DNA of 64,000 bases from Epithemia pelagica. Its lineage: Eukaryota > Bacillariophyta > Bacillariophyceae > Surirellales > Surirellaceae. This document shows, in pieces, positions 56,501 to 64,000 of this stretch. The stretch lies in the NCBI GenBank assembly GCA_946965045.2, contig OX337233.1:2170001-2234000 (forward strand). Direction: 5' to 3'. Under the pieces are notes generated by a model. It had not been told where the DNA came from. It saw only the letters and a program-made list of their open reading frames with translations, and did not search any database. Both the position numbers and the translations under genes were made by a program. Numbering within the stretch: position 1 is the first letter of the stretch; every line of letters begins with the position of its first letter.

Positions 56501-57073
56501 TGGTTGCAACTTCACGGAGCAGAAGGGATGACCAACTATGTACATATGATTGGAAGCGGTCATGTTCTAGAATACCTACAGCACTGGGGGAACCTCGCTA
56601 ACCATTCCCAGCAGGGATGGGAAGCGTTTAACAGTCAGTTCAAAACGTATTTCTTCAATCGCACGCAGAGAGGTGGTTCCGTAAACAAGGGTCGTGGGAA
56701 ACAGAGCAGGATGCTTCCGATGGCGCGATGGTTGCAACGCAGATTGATTTTCATGTCAGGATACAGCGAACAAGAAATTATGGACCGACACAACGACATT
56801 TCAGAGGAAGAGAAGGAGGCAGCCAAGAACTGGGTGCGTGACCATGGCGGTACGATCGAATTTGGACAGCTCATTCAAGCGGAAGAAGATTCAGAATCCA
56901 TCAATGAAGATGGAGAATATGTTTTTAACTGGGAAGTAGGTACGGCGGATCTATATGGAGAAATTGTTGATGTCGAAGCGGATGTTGATCTATATGATGA
57001 GCAACAGCTGGTGGAACAGGAAAGTGATTTAGAGTACGACTCAAACGTGCCGTCTACAGATGATGAGCAGTGA
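53534..57073 (+). CDS. Transposase-like protein with RNase H-type signature, zinc-binding insertion and coiled coil
   Basis: 1179 residues from the ATG at 53534; the frame opens earlier at 53411 but only with a TTG. The N-terminus is basic and Pro-rich, then acidic. A coiled coil (about 330-400, KIRQLQFSNDTLKQTV) precedes the core. Candidate catalytic acids are Asp558 (SLDGATLSKN), Asp639 (AFNSDMS) and Glu1030 (SQQGWEAFNS). Between the last two lies a Cys-rich insertion (YPCTKCC from Cys660, GCNWC, GWRCRHSRMC), as in several cut-and-paste transposase families. The C-terminal block NRTQRGGSVNKGRGKQSRM follows. I recognise the overall pattern from multicopy uncharacterised proteins of algae and invertebrates but cannot name the superfamily. 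The frame is intact, so the copy may be young or domesticated. Confidence 0.7.
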   Translation: MSPKKFKRKPPPPRPRKMPQLVSPRHQNPKDRLDAIRKLHQNIPRRTPSPRKQRPTTTTGSTATKGVNLAEAFFSTPDYERIRDLSPSPNLQTRQVRKTTGVPIYMSSNERDRIARLMIEFAEDDTKPCSVFGSQRSELFRAFYFCGNCLLADRQEESNPKVPVNRRAENGTYTCQAAHTDFGFPTHRLDDEEEEDEEADPSKKKSYKANTVQTTSDKSSNGPSTVNTVQPLSSRNTVVTVADNEEKEDGSSSSEDNFSPSDSEEEREMNSHICRPCTTASVGTQTTQTMNPMMFRNVEGDNSTTTSEQETMQAAKIRQLQFSNDTLKQTVRELRLENRELLRSMKAHEIKIRSKDDKIRRLRKEMDDLVRKFGNVPKSCTDTKKSKVIVKHIKRVIKRTVCRHASNSHRSKTFFKLLAEMLLQDNIHDWQLRDTIITVFRKYMRKHVFTPHRILKEMDLSGGTANFESIEILRRVENNGRRYMHTMLPSTSSMQRYADCVERLGQHIIPFHSIRNSVDDCEGFYFRVADIMREILKSGNLLDSVAKIRNILLSQSLDGATLSKNLNHTLCGIKFNDRSNPLRRSRHAVFPVVCIIGGETKLRVRGLFSRVIKEGTEAALQVLVKKYGIKPVILAFNSDMSCEWKIADCGGAAKNTIYPCTKCCWTSEDLHTRSQKPYGCNWCVKMGHTRIPGWRCRHSRMCNPKHLEKLKEEMDDFEKSMPAIGKAVQEMWDKSEIKVTADPRLEPTPAQTKNIRSIHFDVTKCSRQSRSKYNTYITGDMQLREMDVGGPLVERQRRLQIQLGREWMYKDSLLCREKHGKGGANTALVMMMSVLPCILHMEIRVGVKMLSLLFKEGLTRAKMDELEWMDVSKRGGVGPRCNHFIDTLRHISNTKIQGTRDRPAQTKIPFDKQTNSLGILKYNNVQIRKFLENIDLLIEKCIVKEDDVALWKSSIEQYRKAMTIVRRRHRLSSSEIWDFQRHSDFFFRDWLQLHGAEGMTNYVHMIGSGHVLEYLQHWGNLANHSQQGWEAFNSQFKTYFFNRTQRGGSVNKGRGKQSRMLPMARWLQRRLIFMSGYSEQEIMDRHNDISEEEKEAAKNWVRDHGGTIEFGQLIQAEEDSESINEDGEYVFNWEVGTADLYGEIVDVEADVDLYDEQQLVEQESDLEYDSNVPSTDDEQ

Positions 57074-57118
57074 TATAGGTATAATTATATAAAGAGTGGA
57101 GAAATATGATCAAACAGT

Positions 57119-58903
57119 CTACGAGTAGTTTGTAATGGCTTGTCCAATCTCATTGGTATGGACGAAAAGGGTCATATGCTGTTCCTCTCGACTCTTTTTA
57201 CGACGGAACAGATTTCCCCCGACGACGCGGCAAAGGTAAGTGGGCGAGACAGGGTGGTCCACCTTTCCAATGTAATGAAAGGAACGAAGATTTGGACTAT
57301 GATGACGGGTTGGGTCTTTGTTACACAGATAGGTAGCAAAGTCTTCTTTGTGTTGTAGCACGTAAATTGGTTTCCTGTTTCCCGGAGGGAAGATACCACT
57401 GATTTCGTAGACGGTGTTGTCGTAAAAGAATGAGTCGCCCAAGTAAATCATTTGTTTACCAACCTGGCATCGAACCACTGTGTTCATGGATTCTATAGAT
57501 GCATCATCTTCAGAAAGGGGCGAAACCAGATCAGATTTCTCTTTCGGACGAACTGAAACGGAAGAGAAACTGGAGGTATCCGAGGTATCATTATCCATGG
57601 CGAGAATCTTGTCAAAGGTGGAGGGTTCTTTGTTCTTGATGAGTTTGTCTTTCGGGGGAGAATGATATTCTTCTTCGTCATCAGGGTCGGGCATCTCATG
57701 AGAGTCAACGAGAACATCTTGATTGAAAACCGTGTTGGTGGTTTCCTCATGTTTCGTTTGGAGTAACGTCGATTCCAAATGATCAGTTGGGGGAGGAACC
57801 TTCAGGGACCCGTCAGCCTTCGTGTCATACCTATAGGTCTGACAGCCAACAGTTACTCGGACTTGATGCGGGGAAAAGTGAAGATCCACGCGTTGCTCGT
57901 TGGACATTCGTTTGAATTGCTTGGGTCTATCCTCGGGAGCACATCCCTTGACTATGGTTAGGCAATGGCCCCTTTTCAACTCTTTTCCCATAGATCCGTC
58001 CTTGAGAGTGGGCTTGATTTCCGTTGAACCGTATACAGCGGGGAGTCCAACGAATTGACGGAGCATATCCAAGTCGTTCTGTGTGTTGAACCGGATGATG
58101 CCCTTCTCGAACCTCATTCTAATCTTTCTACGGGTTAGCTTACCATCGATGTCTAGGTAAGACTCAGACCCTGGAAAGAAGTGACAGAACAAGGACGGTA
58201 CGTTAGAGTTTGCAAGCGTAAAAATATAGTTCAATACTTCATTGGGAATAGGACCGATGGAAAGGGACTGTACCGATTTAGATTCGGCTTGTCCACTACA
58301 ACGATTCAACAATTTCATGAGAGCCTTCCGGATCTGAAACAGACCGAACCAGACATTTTTATGGTAGCAACGAGAGGCTATCACGAGTTGAGGGAAATCT
58401 CCTTTGCGTTGGTAATCCGTTGGGAAACACTTGATCTCTTGAGGATTGGCAAGGGTCATCTTGTGTTGTCCGTCTTTGTTCTTGAAAGCAGAATAGCGCA
58501 CTACGTATACATTTTTGATGCCTTCGGCCCATGAATTGTCCGGTTTTTCAAGATCCGACGGGTGGAAGACAAAAGCCGGATACAAAACTTCAATGGATTC
58601 TCGTTCGGAATCTTCGATGTCCATGGAAACGTCAGTCTGGTACAACTCAATGTTATGAGATCCAGTTGAGTGCTCGATGGGAGCATAGTTATGAATCGGT
58701 GGAGTTGGGTGACAATTGAGCTTCTTGCGAGGAAAGAGGGGAAGATAAAGAATGATGGATTGCTTGCTTCCTTCTCGGATAATCAACTTGCCGATGGTCG
58801 TCGTACCATCATCTTGATTCGGAAGTCGGGCATGGACAAAGGTTCCGAGACGAAAGTAATCGTCAACTTGCTCGACGTAGATGGCTCCACGGGCAGAAGT
58901 CAT
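57119..58903 (-). CDS. Convergent partner protein of the transposase-like gene, unknown family
   Basis: 594 residues from the ATG at 58903, with a stop only 46 bp from the stop of the transposase-like gene. The gene lies inside the same inverted ends, so it looks like the second gene of the element. The N-terminal ~180 residues (DDYFRLGTFVHARL ... GKLIIREG ... NVYVVRYSAF) and a C-terminal segment (VVRCQVGKQMIYLGDSFFY ... YVLQHKE ... CRVVGGNLF) both read as beta-rich folds reminiscent of BAH-type modules, joined by an acidic Ser/Asp linker. This is a weak resemblance only. Possible roles are DNA or chromatin binding, or regulation of transposition. No intron is needed. Confidence 0.6.
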   Translation of the reverse strand: MTSARGAIYVEQVDDYFRLGTFVHARLPNQDDGTTTIGKLIIREGSKQSIILYLPLFPRKKLNCHPTPPIHNYAPIEHSTGSHNIELYQTDVSMDIEDSERESIEVLYPAFVFHPSDLEKPDNSWAEGIKNVYVVRYSAFKNKDGQHKMTLANPQEIKCFPTDYQRKGDFPQLVIASRCYHKNVWFGLFQIRKALMKLLNRCSGQAESKSVQSLSIGPIPNEVLNYIFTLANSNVPSLFCHFFPGSESYLDIDGKLTRRKIRMRFEKGIIRFNTQNDLDMLRQFVGLPAVYGSTEIKPTLKDGSMGKELKRGHCLTIVKGCAPEDRPKQFKRMSNEQRVDLHFSPHQVRVTVGCQTYRYDTKADGSLKVPPPTDHLESTLLQTKHEETTNTVFNQDVLVDSHEMPDPDDEEEYHSPPKDKLIKNKEPSTFDKILAMDNDTSDTSSFSSVSVRPKEKSDLVSPLSEDDASIESMNTVVRCQVGKQMIYLGDSFFYDNTVYEISGIFPPGNRKPIYVLQHKEDFATYLCNKDPTRHHSPNLRSFHYIGKVDHPVSPTYLCRVVGGNLFRRKKSREEQHMTLFVHTNEIGQAITNYS

Positions 58904-59572
58904 GATCTGGGATGTCGGAAATCAATTCAGGAGATGAATGGAGAGTTTGTTGGGACAACAAAACGACCAGGGATCATTGGAAAGATCAATGGCGTCCATT
59001 GTTATCAAGAATCGGTGCGATGTGCGATTGGCATTAGGAGTTGCCTCCGAGTTGGTCAGTACCGGTGGAGAAAATATGAGAGAAAACGACAATTCTGTGT
59101 CAAAATGCATTAAGTACGATATGTCTTGGAGTTTTTCTGATTATATGTAATTTCCGTTGAAATTAGCGCGCGTGTTAGGTTTTGCAAGCGCCAGCCAAGA
59201 CTTTTGGTCTTAGGGGGGGCGTGAATGTGAGCGAATTTGGTATGGAAAGGCTCCTATTGGCAATGTAGACACATCTCCATTATCCATTATGTTTATCAGT
59301 CGAGTTTAGAGTAGAGGCAGAGGTTAGAGGTTAGAGGTGCTGAAATCTATGATGGTAGATGCAGAGCGACGTTAACAGCGGAAGCTCGCATGCGGTACCA
59401 AAATATCGCACTTCCGCTTCCGACGGTCCCCATAAAGGAGAATTAGTGGTTAGGCCCTATCTTCGCAGGACCATCCTGCATGGATCTCCCCGGTACCAAA
59501 ATAGAGCTTGACGGTACAGCAGATCCTGTAAGAGGCTTAACCGATAACCCCATCGCAAGGAAATGTCGAAAT

Positions 59573-59877
59573 TAGAGGTTGGACCCGCACCGCGGTGCTG
59601 CGGATCGGATCCGCGAATCCGCGGTGCTGATCCCTGGAACCGCAGCGAAAGAGACTGGCGGGTCCGATCCGCGCTACTCGCACCTACGCACAGTAAAGGC
59701 AGGGTGCACCGATTTGGTGCTTTCGAGGTCGGACCGCCCGTACGTCAAATTTGTACAGAGTACATAAAATCCCATGGTGATGCGGAACTGCGGAACACGC
59801 GGGTATTTGGAACCGCAAAGGCTGGGATGCGCGGGTATCCTACCCGCATCGATTTGAGCTCGCGGGTCCAACCTCTA
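59573..59877. mobile_element. Second hAT-type MITE with perfect 8-bp duplication
   Basis: 305 bp, with TAGAGGTTGGACCCGC at the left end (59573) and its exact complement at the right end (to 59877). Identical 8-mers GTCGAAAT flank it (59565-59572 and 59878-59885). The interior is G/C-rich with nested small palindromes. A 118-codon frame here is incidental. Perfect duplications imply a recent insertion. Confidence 0.9.
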
Positions 59878-59983
59878 GTCGAAATGTCTTTTCGTGTTGT
59901 CGTCAAGTTCCTTCTGTGATAGAGATTCTGGATTCTTGACATTACTTGTCTTGAAGGCTTTGTTGTCCTCAGTCAACTCGTTT

Positions 59984-61382
59984 CCCTCGGTATCAGTGTC
60001 CACTGCTTAGCTGTTTTTTGTCTGTGCCACCTTCATAGGTTCCCAAGTGGACACAGACAGAAAATTTCACTTTTCGTCTGTCCTTTTCACCAATATGGTT
60101 CCTCGTGCTGGTGGAAATGCCGGCGTGCAAGTGACAGTTGGCGGTTAGCATCTTCCTGTGACCGTGACCACGATTCAAATTTGGAATCCTTTCACACGAC
60201 TCTCGTCTCGTCACAAAAATCTCACACGCGGTGTCAAAAACATCGACATTGACCATGAAACGAGCTCTTTCCGAATCCTTGCGACCTGAAGCAGTATTTT
60301 GGTTTTTCTCTCTTGTTGCTTGTTGTTTGTCTCTTAGCTTCTTTCATGTCCTGCATAGTTTTCTCACACGTTATCTCATTAATCTTTGTCCCTGTTAATG
60401 TTGATGCTTGGTGCTCCTTTGATTTTGTCGCAATGAAATGGAGGACAAGTCATTGTAGGCCGTTTGCCACAACTTCTCCTTGCTTTAATCGTAGTGCTGT
60501 TTGATTGTTGGTTGGTTGTGTTCTTATTTTTGTAGCATGTTTTTTAACTGTCATCATTGTGCTTCGCCCATCTCCATGTTGACCACAGATCAAGAACCTT
60601 TCGTTGTGTGTCGGATACTCAAGTACCTAGACCTAGAGATGACGACAAACTGAGGCAGCTTGTTGCCACTAGGCCTACTCAAACTAGTCTTCATAGATCA
60701 CAGAGTTGATCAGATATGCTTCAAGATGGCCTCAAACCTACACCAGAGTGTCATGGTTGTTGAAAGCACGGCAATAACACGCACGATCTTACAAAATCTA
60801 TGAAAGATTACAACTAAACTTCTGATAGAAACTCCTAAAATACTCCTACAAAGAAATGAAGCTCTATGTGGTCTCCAATTTTAAGCCGAGGCTCGAATGG
60901 AGAATTGGCATTCCATAGGCACAAACATTCACTCTCAATGAAGTGGACAGAGAAAGAGACAGTTGTCGAATGTCGAATATCAGAAGAGAAAAACGAATAC
61001 AAGTGTGAGGGAGAAGTTAGAATGACAGTACAAGAACTGTTGTTGTCATGGAAACATTTTTGTACGTTCAAACTTACCTCAATTGCATGAAAGGCGACAA
61101 TTCATGCCATGCCATTGTGGGTGATGGCCTCTGAATGATTTTATGGGGGATTTGGATGGCGCATTCTGCAAAGACCAACCAACCGTCATCCACGCAGGGC
61201 CGCTTGCTGGGCATGCGTCTGATTCATGAACTGCGAAAACTCCAGCTGTGTATGCGTGCCAATTTGCAATTTAGTCATTTCCTTTTGCGTCAAAAAGGAA
61301 ATTTTCTGTCTGTGTCCACTTGGGAACCTATGAAGGTGGCACAGACAAAAAACAGCTAAGCAGTGGACACTGATACCGAGGG
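59984..61382. mobile_element. 1.4-kb non-coding element with perfect 84-bp terminal inverted repeats
   Basis: Bases 59984-60067 and 61299-61382 are exact reverse complements over 84 bp, starting CCCTCGGTATCAGTGTCC. Each arm itself folds (TGTCTGTGCCAC with GTGGACACAGACA). The 1.23-kb interior has no protein-like frame. TTT lies on both sides (59981-59983 and 61383-61385), a possible 3-bp duplication, but no longer duplication is seen, so the class is open. Confidence 0.88.
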
Positions 61383-62344
61383 TTTTATCTTTATATTTGT
61401 TATCATCATCTGTTGTCTGTTGTCTAAGGTACAATAGAGATTAGTAGCAAGAGTAGGTAGGTACCTAGACCTAGGTACTCGGTACTCATGTCTCTATCTT
61501 CCAATAAATTAATTCGTCTTTCGGTCAATAATCTCCTTTCGCCTTGTTTATTATTCGAGTTCAGAATTAGACGCTAGAGACTAGAGACGCCAAAGCAGTA
61601 CCTTTCGCAAATGGGCGATGGACACATAGCACATTATATATTATATTATGTGCACCCCTAGCTAGTAGGGGAGGTGTTTCTGAGCTCCTTCTATCCACAA
61701 TCCACATCCGCTCGCCTACCTAGCAACAAAGTCTTGAGAGAAGGAAGGAGGAGGAGTGAACAGGTAAGAAGAAAAGATTAGAATTCTTGAGGACCCACTC
61801 TAATTCAAGCCAGCTTGGACTTCGATAGCACTGTCTGTCCGTGCGAGTATTCTCAGCTCTCAGCTTGCTAAGTCGTACTATAAGCATTCTGGAGAATGCG
61901 ACTTAGGCGGGACTCACCCACAAGCTGTCGAAGTCGCTTTTGAGTCACCGACTGAAATTCAGCCACGTCACGCCACGAGGCTTTTTCTTTTCTGAAGCGC
62001 GGACTGGCAACAATGCGGACAACAAGCAACGAATCCGGAGTCCAGAGCCCACTGTGGATGAGGACAACAGAATTGACGGCGATCACACTGGCTCTTAAAA
62101 GAGTCTCTTTCCTGCAATCGATACGAGAATAAGTTGCTGGAAGCACGGCAACGAGTCCGGATTCTACGTTTTTGTTCGGTCCGTGCTGAAAAGAATCAAG
62201 GCGATTCTCGTACCCAAATAGCAACGACTGAATTCCACCCAAGCGAATACTAGAGCTCATCGACGCCGACGAACAGAGAGAGACAAAAAAGTGACAAACA
62301 AAATTACTCGCCGTCGTGGAAAGAGAACTGTCACAACTGCAGCC

Positions 62345-63655
62345 ATGAGCAGTATTTTGGGTAGCATGAAAAAGACGGCTCGGACCGCCCGTCTGAAAAC
62401 AGAGCTCATGTTGGTGGATCGGGAAATTCGAATTCGACAAGAAGCATTTGGCGTGCAATTGTTTGACTATCTGGAACCTTTGGCGCAAAATCCTAATTTC
62501 TTTTCGGCTGATGATCGTTTGACACAAGTGCTTCGACCACCTTTGCTGGAAGCGCAACGGGAAATTGCAGTTGTTTACAACAAGAAAACTCAATTGAAGG
62601 AACGAATGAAACAAGCGGAAGCAAAACGCGCTGCGGCCTTTCCCAAAAAGGCAGAAAATTGGCAAGAAAAATTAACAAATGTTGCCAAGTCTACCTCGTT
62701 AGCAGGCGGAGAAGCCAAACTCAAGGCGGAAGATATGGTATTGGACAATACACTGAAATCGCATAAACAAGTGTTTGGAACGAAACTGTATCCTGTGTTA
62801 GAAGACTTGGAAGATCGTGAGTCATGGTTGCCCACTGATCGAGAAGTTCGAACGATCTATGACAATTGTCGCAGAGATATTGAAAACTCACGCAAAAAGG
62901 CCAAGGCCAAATACGATGAATTGGAGACTCTAGGAGTATCACGCAAGGAAATACAACAAGAGCGCGATGCCTTGAACAGTCAAGAACAACAGCAGGACGG
63001 AGGTTTGTACGGGGCTCCCTCCTCGACCAATATGACACCTGTACATGCACCGCCTGCCCCACCTGTACCTACCATGCCACGACAGGAGCCTCAACACGAC
63101 CCATTTGCAATGACGCCCACATCAGCTCTGCCTGTCGCTCAGCCCGTCAACAATCCTGGCTTTCCGTCGGCTGAAACCCCGGTTTTGGCATACGCAACCA
63201 CAACACCCGTGCCACCACCTCCGCCTCCACCACCACCCCAACATGAGCTTCAACATCAACAACCGACACTTGACTTTGGAAATGCCGGTGTAGGCCCCAT
63301 TGGTGGAACTCCTATGGGTGGAGCAGGAGCTTCCATGGGAGGAATGTCGTTTGGTAGTAACCCTGGAAATAGTGGCACTGGAATGATGGGTGGATCCATT
63401 GGTGCTATGGGAGGATCAGCTTTTGGTGGTGAAGACGACAATGGTTTCATGATGGGTGGTTCGGCTGGTATGGGAACTTTGGGCCACAACTCCAATTTCG
63501 GAGGACAACAGCCACAAGGCGCGGATCCATGGGCTGGAAACGATCCGTTTGCATCATTTGCGTCTGCACCTGCTCCTGGTGGAGGGCCCCAACCTCCTCA
63601 GCAGCATCAGCAACAACAACAACAGCACAAGGACAGCAACTTGTTTCTGTATTGA
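62345..63655 (+). CDS. Coiled-coil protein with DPF motifs, endocytic-adaptor-like
   Basis: 436 residues from the ATG at 62345 (an earlier in-frame start at 62291 lacks protein character). The first ~220 residues are helical and hold two similar modules: EAFGVQLFDYLEPLA ... DDRLTQVLRPPLLEAQREI and QVFGTKLYPVLEDLE ... DREVRTIYDNCRRDIENSR. The rest is low-complexity Pro/Gly/Met/Gln sequence with ten consecutive Pro and two DPF tripeptides (HDPFAM, NDPFASF) plus ADPW. DPF/W motifs bind the AP-2 appendage in endocytic accessory proteins, so a vesicle-trafficking role is possible. I do not recognise the N-terminal family. A long antisense frame overlapping it is taken as a shadow. Confidence 0.7.
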   Translation: MSSILGSMKKTARTARLKTELMLVDREIRIRQEAFGVQLFDYLEPLAQNPNFFSADDRLTQVLRPPLLEAQREIAVVYNKKTQLKERMKQAEAKRAAAFPKKAENWQEKLTNVAKSTSLAGGEAKLKAEDMVLDNTLKSHKQVFGTKLYPVLEDLEDRESWLPTDREVRTIYDNCRRDIENSRKKAKAKYDELETLGVSRKEIQQERDALNSQEQQQDGGLYGAPSSTNMTPVHAPPAPPVPTMPRQEPQHDPFAMTPTSALPVAQPVNNPGFPSAETPVLAYATTTPVPPPPPPPPPQHELQHQQPTLDFGNAGVGPIGGTPMGGAGASMGGMSFGSNPGNSGTGMMGGSIGAMGGSAFGGEDDNGFMMGGSAGMGTLGHNSNFGGQQPQGADPWAGNDPFASFASAPAPGGGPQPPQQHQQQQQQHKDSNLFLY

Positions 63656-64000
63656 TCTATCCAAAGAGGACAACGAGAAGGCGGTTCCACATATGCGTGC
63701 TTTTGACCTTCCTATCAAAAGCATGTTCGGTTGTTTGCTCTGAGGCAACCGCCCCACAGTAGCCATCGCAAGTCGCAACCTCTCGGAAGAATTCTAGCTA
63801 GGGCATACACCCTGTAGAATTCGCCGTTTTGTCTACAAACGCGCCATGCTTATACCGTAGAAAAACTGATTCCGTCCAAATTTTCCTGAAGCGCAACAGT
63901 CATTGTGATTAAGAGAACAAGGGTGTCTATAGTGTACCTGTGGTTATTGGCGTATGTCTGGCAAATTGAGTGGTAGTGCTACAAGCCGGCCAATTCGGCT
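63656..64000. other. 3' flank, nothing recognised
   Basis: Downstream of the DPF-motif gene to the window edge. No gene or repeat is seen. Confidence 0.5.

Larger units (their letters stand above)
52958..59256. mobile_element. Candidate 6.3-kb two-gene DNA transposon
   Basis: The region carrying the transposase-like gene and its convergent partner is bordered by matching inverted ends. The left end is at 52958-52979 and the right end at 59235-59256; they agree at 18 of 22 positions (shared words TAGGAGCC and TACCAAAT). Flanking 7-mers TGTGCAA and TTGGCAA agree at 5 of 7, a possible decayed target duplication. Subterminal GCGCGC sequences occur near both ends. Superfamily is unassigned, and boundaries are by eye. 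Confidence 0.6.
58904..62344. other. Repeat-rich intergenic region
   Basis: Holds the right end of the candidate transposon (59235-59256), a hAT-type MITE, a 1.4-kb element with long inverted ends, and the upstream region of the DPF-motif gene. GGTACCAAAAT occurs twice near 59395-59500. A CTAGGTAC/GTACCTAG stem is at about 61460. No protein gene is supported. Confidence 0.55.

Noticed and set aside
59563-59919. 118-codon plus-strand frame
   Set aside because: Contained almost entirely in a 305-bp MITE.
61868-62665. 265-codon minus-strand frame
   Set aside because: Antisense to the DPF-motif gene, which has clear helical modules and a better start.
1-64000. CRISPR arrays, bacterial promoters, tRNA and rRNA genes
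   Set aside because: No spaced direct-repeat array, operon structure or cloverleaf was recognised by eye; a tRNA scan could still find a missed tRNA.

Overview
This window looks like nuclear DNA of a pennate diatom. Genes have short GT-AG introns (about 70-265 bp), several proteins start with a signal peptide followed by a plastid ASAFAP-type motif (for example ALAFAPAQ and TAFAPSSK), two adjacent genes encode fucoxanthin-chlorophyll a/c-type antenna proteins, and there are no bacterial operons. The species cannot be named from the sequence alone. Every gene call below was made by joining open frames at consensus splice sites and checking that the joined length is a multiple of three.

Layout. 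1-3 kb: an SDE2 splicing/genome-stability protein fused to a SPRY domain (cut by the window edge) and a small UPF0390-like basic protein. 3-11 kb: two deubiquitinases facing tail to tail, a 1998-residue USP with EF-hand-like, DUSP and UBL-like regions, and a secreted-type OTU protease. 12-17.5 kb: a DUF3128-like small protein and two tandem paralogous EGF-repeat type I membrane proteins. 18.7-28.9 kb: a thylakoid-lumen Cys-rich protein, an RRM-containing eukaryotic RNA-dependent RNA polymerase, PRP4 of the U4/U6 snRNP, a plastid pentapeptide-repeat protein and an N-myristoylated hemerythrin-like protein. 29.3-36.3 kb: cyclin H, an importin-alpha-like protein, LSM4 with an apparent ATG-only first exon, and an orphan membrane protein with an RS-rich tail. 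37-51 kb: a plastid membrane protein, a divergent pair of light-harvesting genes, a WD40-TPR DCAF-like protein, a SAP30-SGF29 fusion, a THH1/TOM1/TOM3-type membrane protein, a 1.1-kb degenerate palindrome without a gene, and a heat-shock factor. 51.5-61.4 kb is repeat-rich. It holds a hAT-type MITE with a perfect 8-bp target duplication, a PIF/Harbinger-type MITE with TTA duplications, a candidate 6.3-kb two-gene DNA transposon, a second hAT-type MITE and a 1.4-kb element with perfect 84-bp inverted ends. The window closes with a coiled-coil protein carrying DPF motifs.

Themes. Three spliceosome-linked genes (SDE2, PRP4, LSM4) and several chromatin/transcription genes (SGF29/SAP30, cyclin H, HSF, DCAF-like) lie among plastid genes with no sign of co-regulation beyond a few short divergent promoters. 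The most novel material is the candidate two-gene transposon at 52,958-59,256, the large imperfect palindrome centred near 48,140, and the SDE2-SPRY and SAP30-SGF29 domain fusions.
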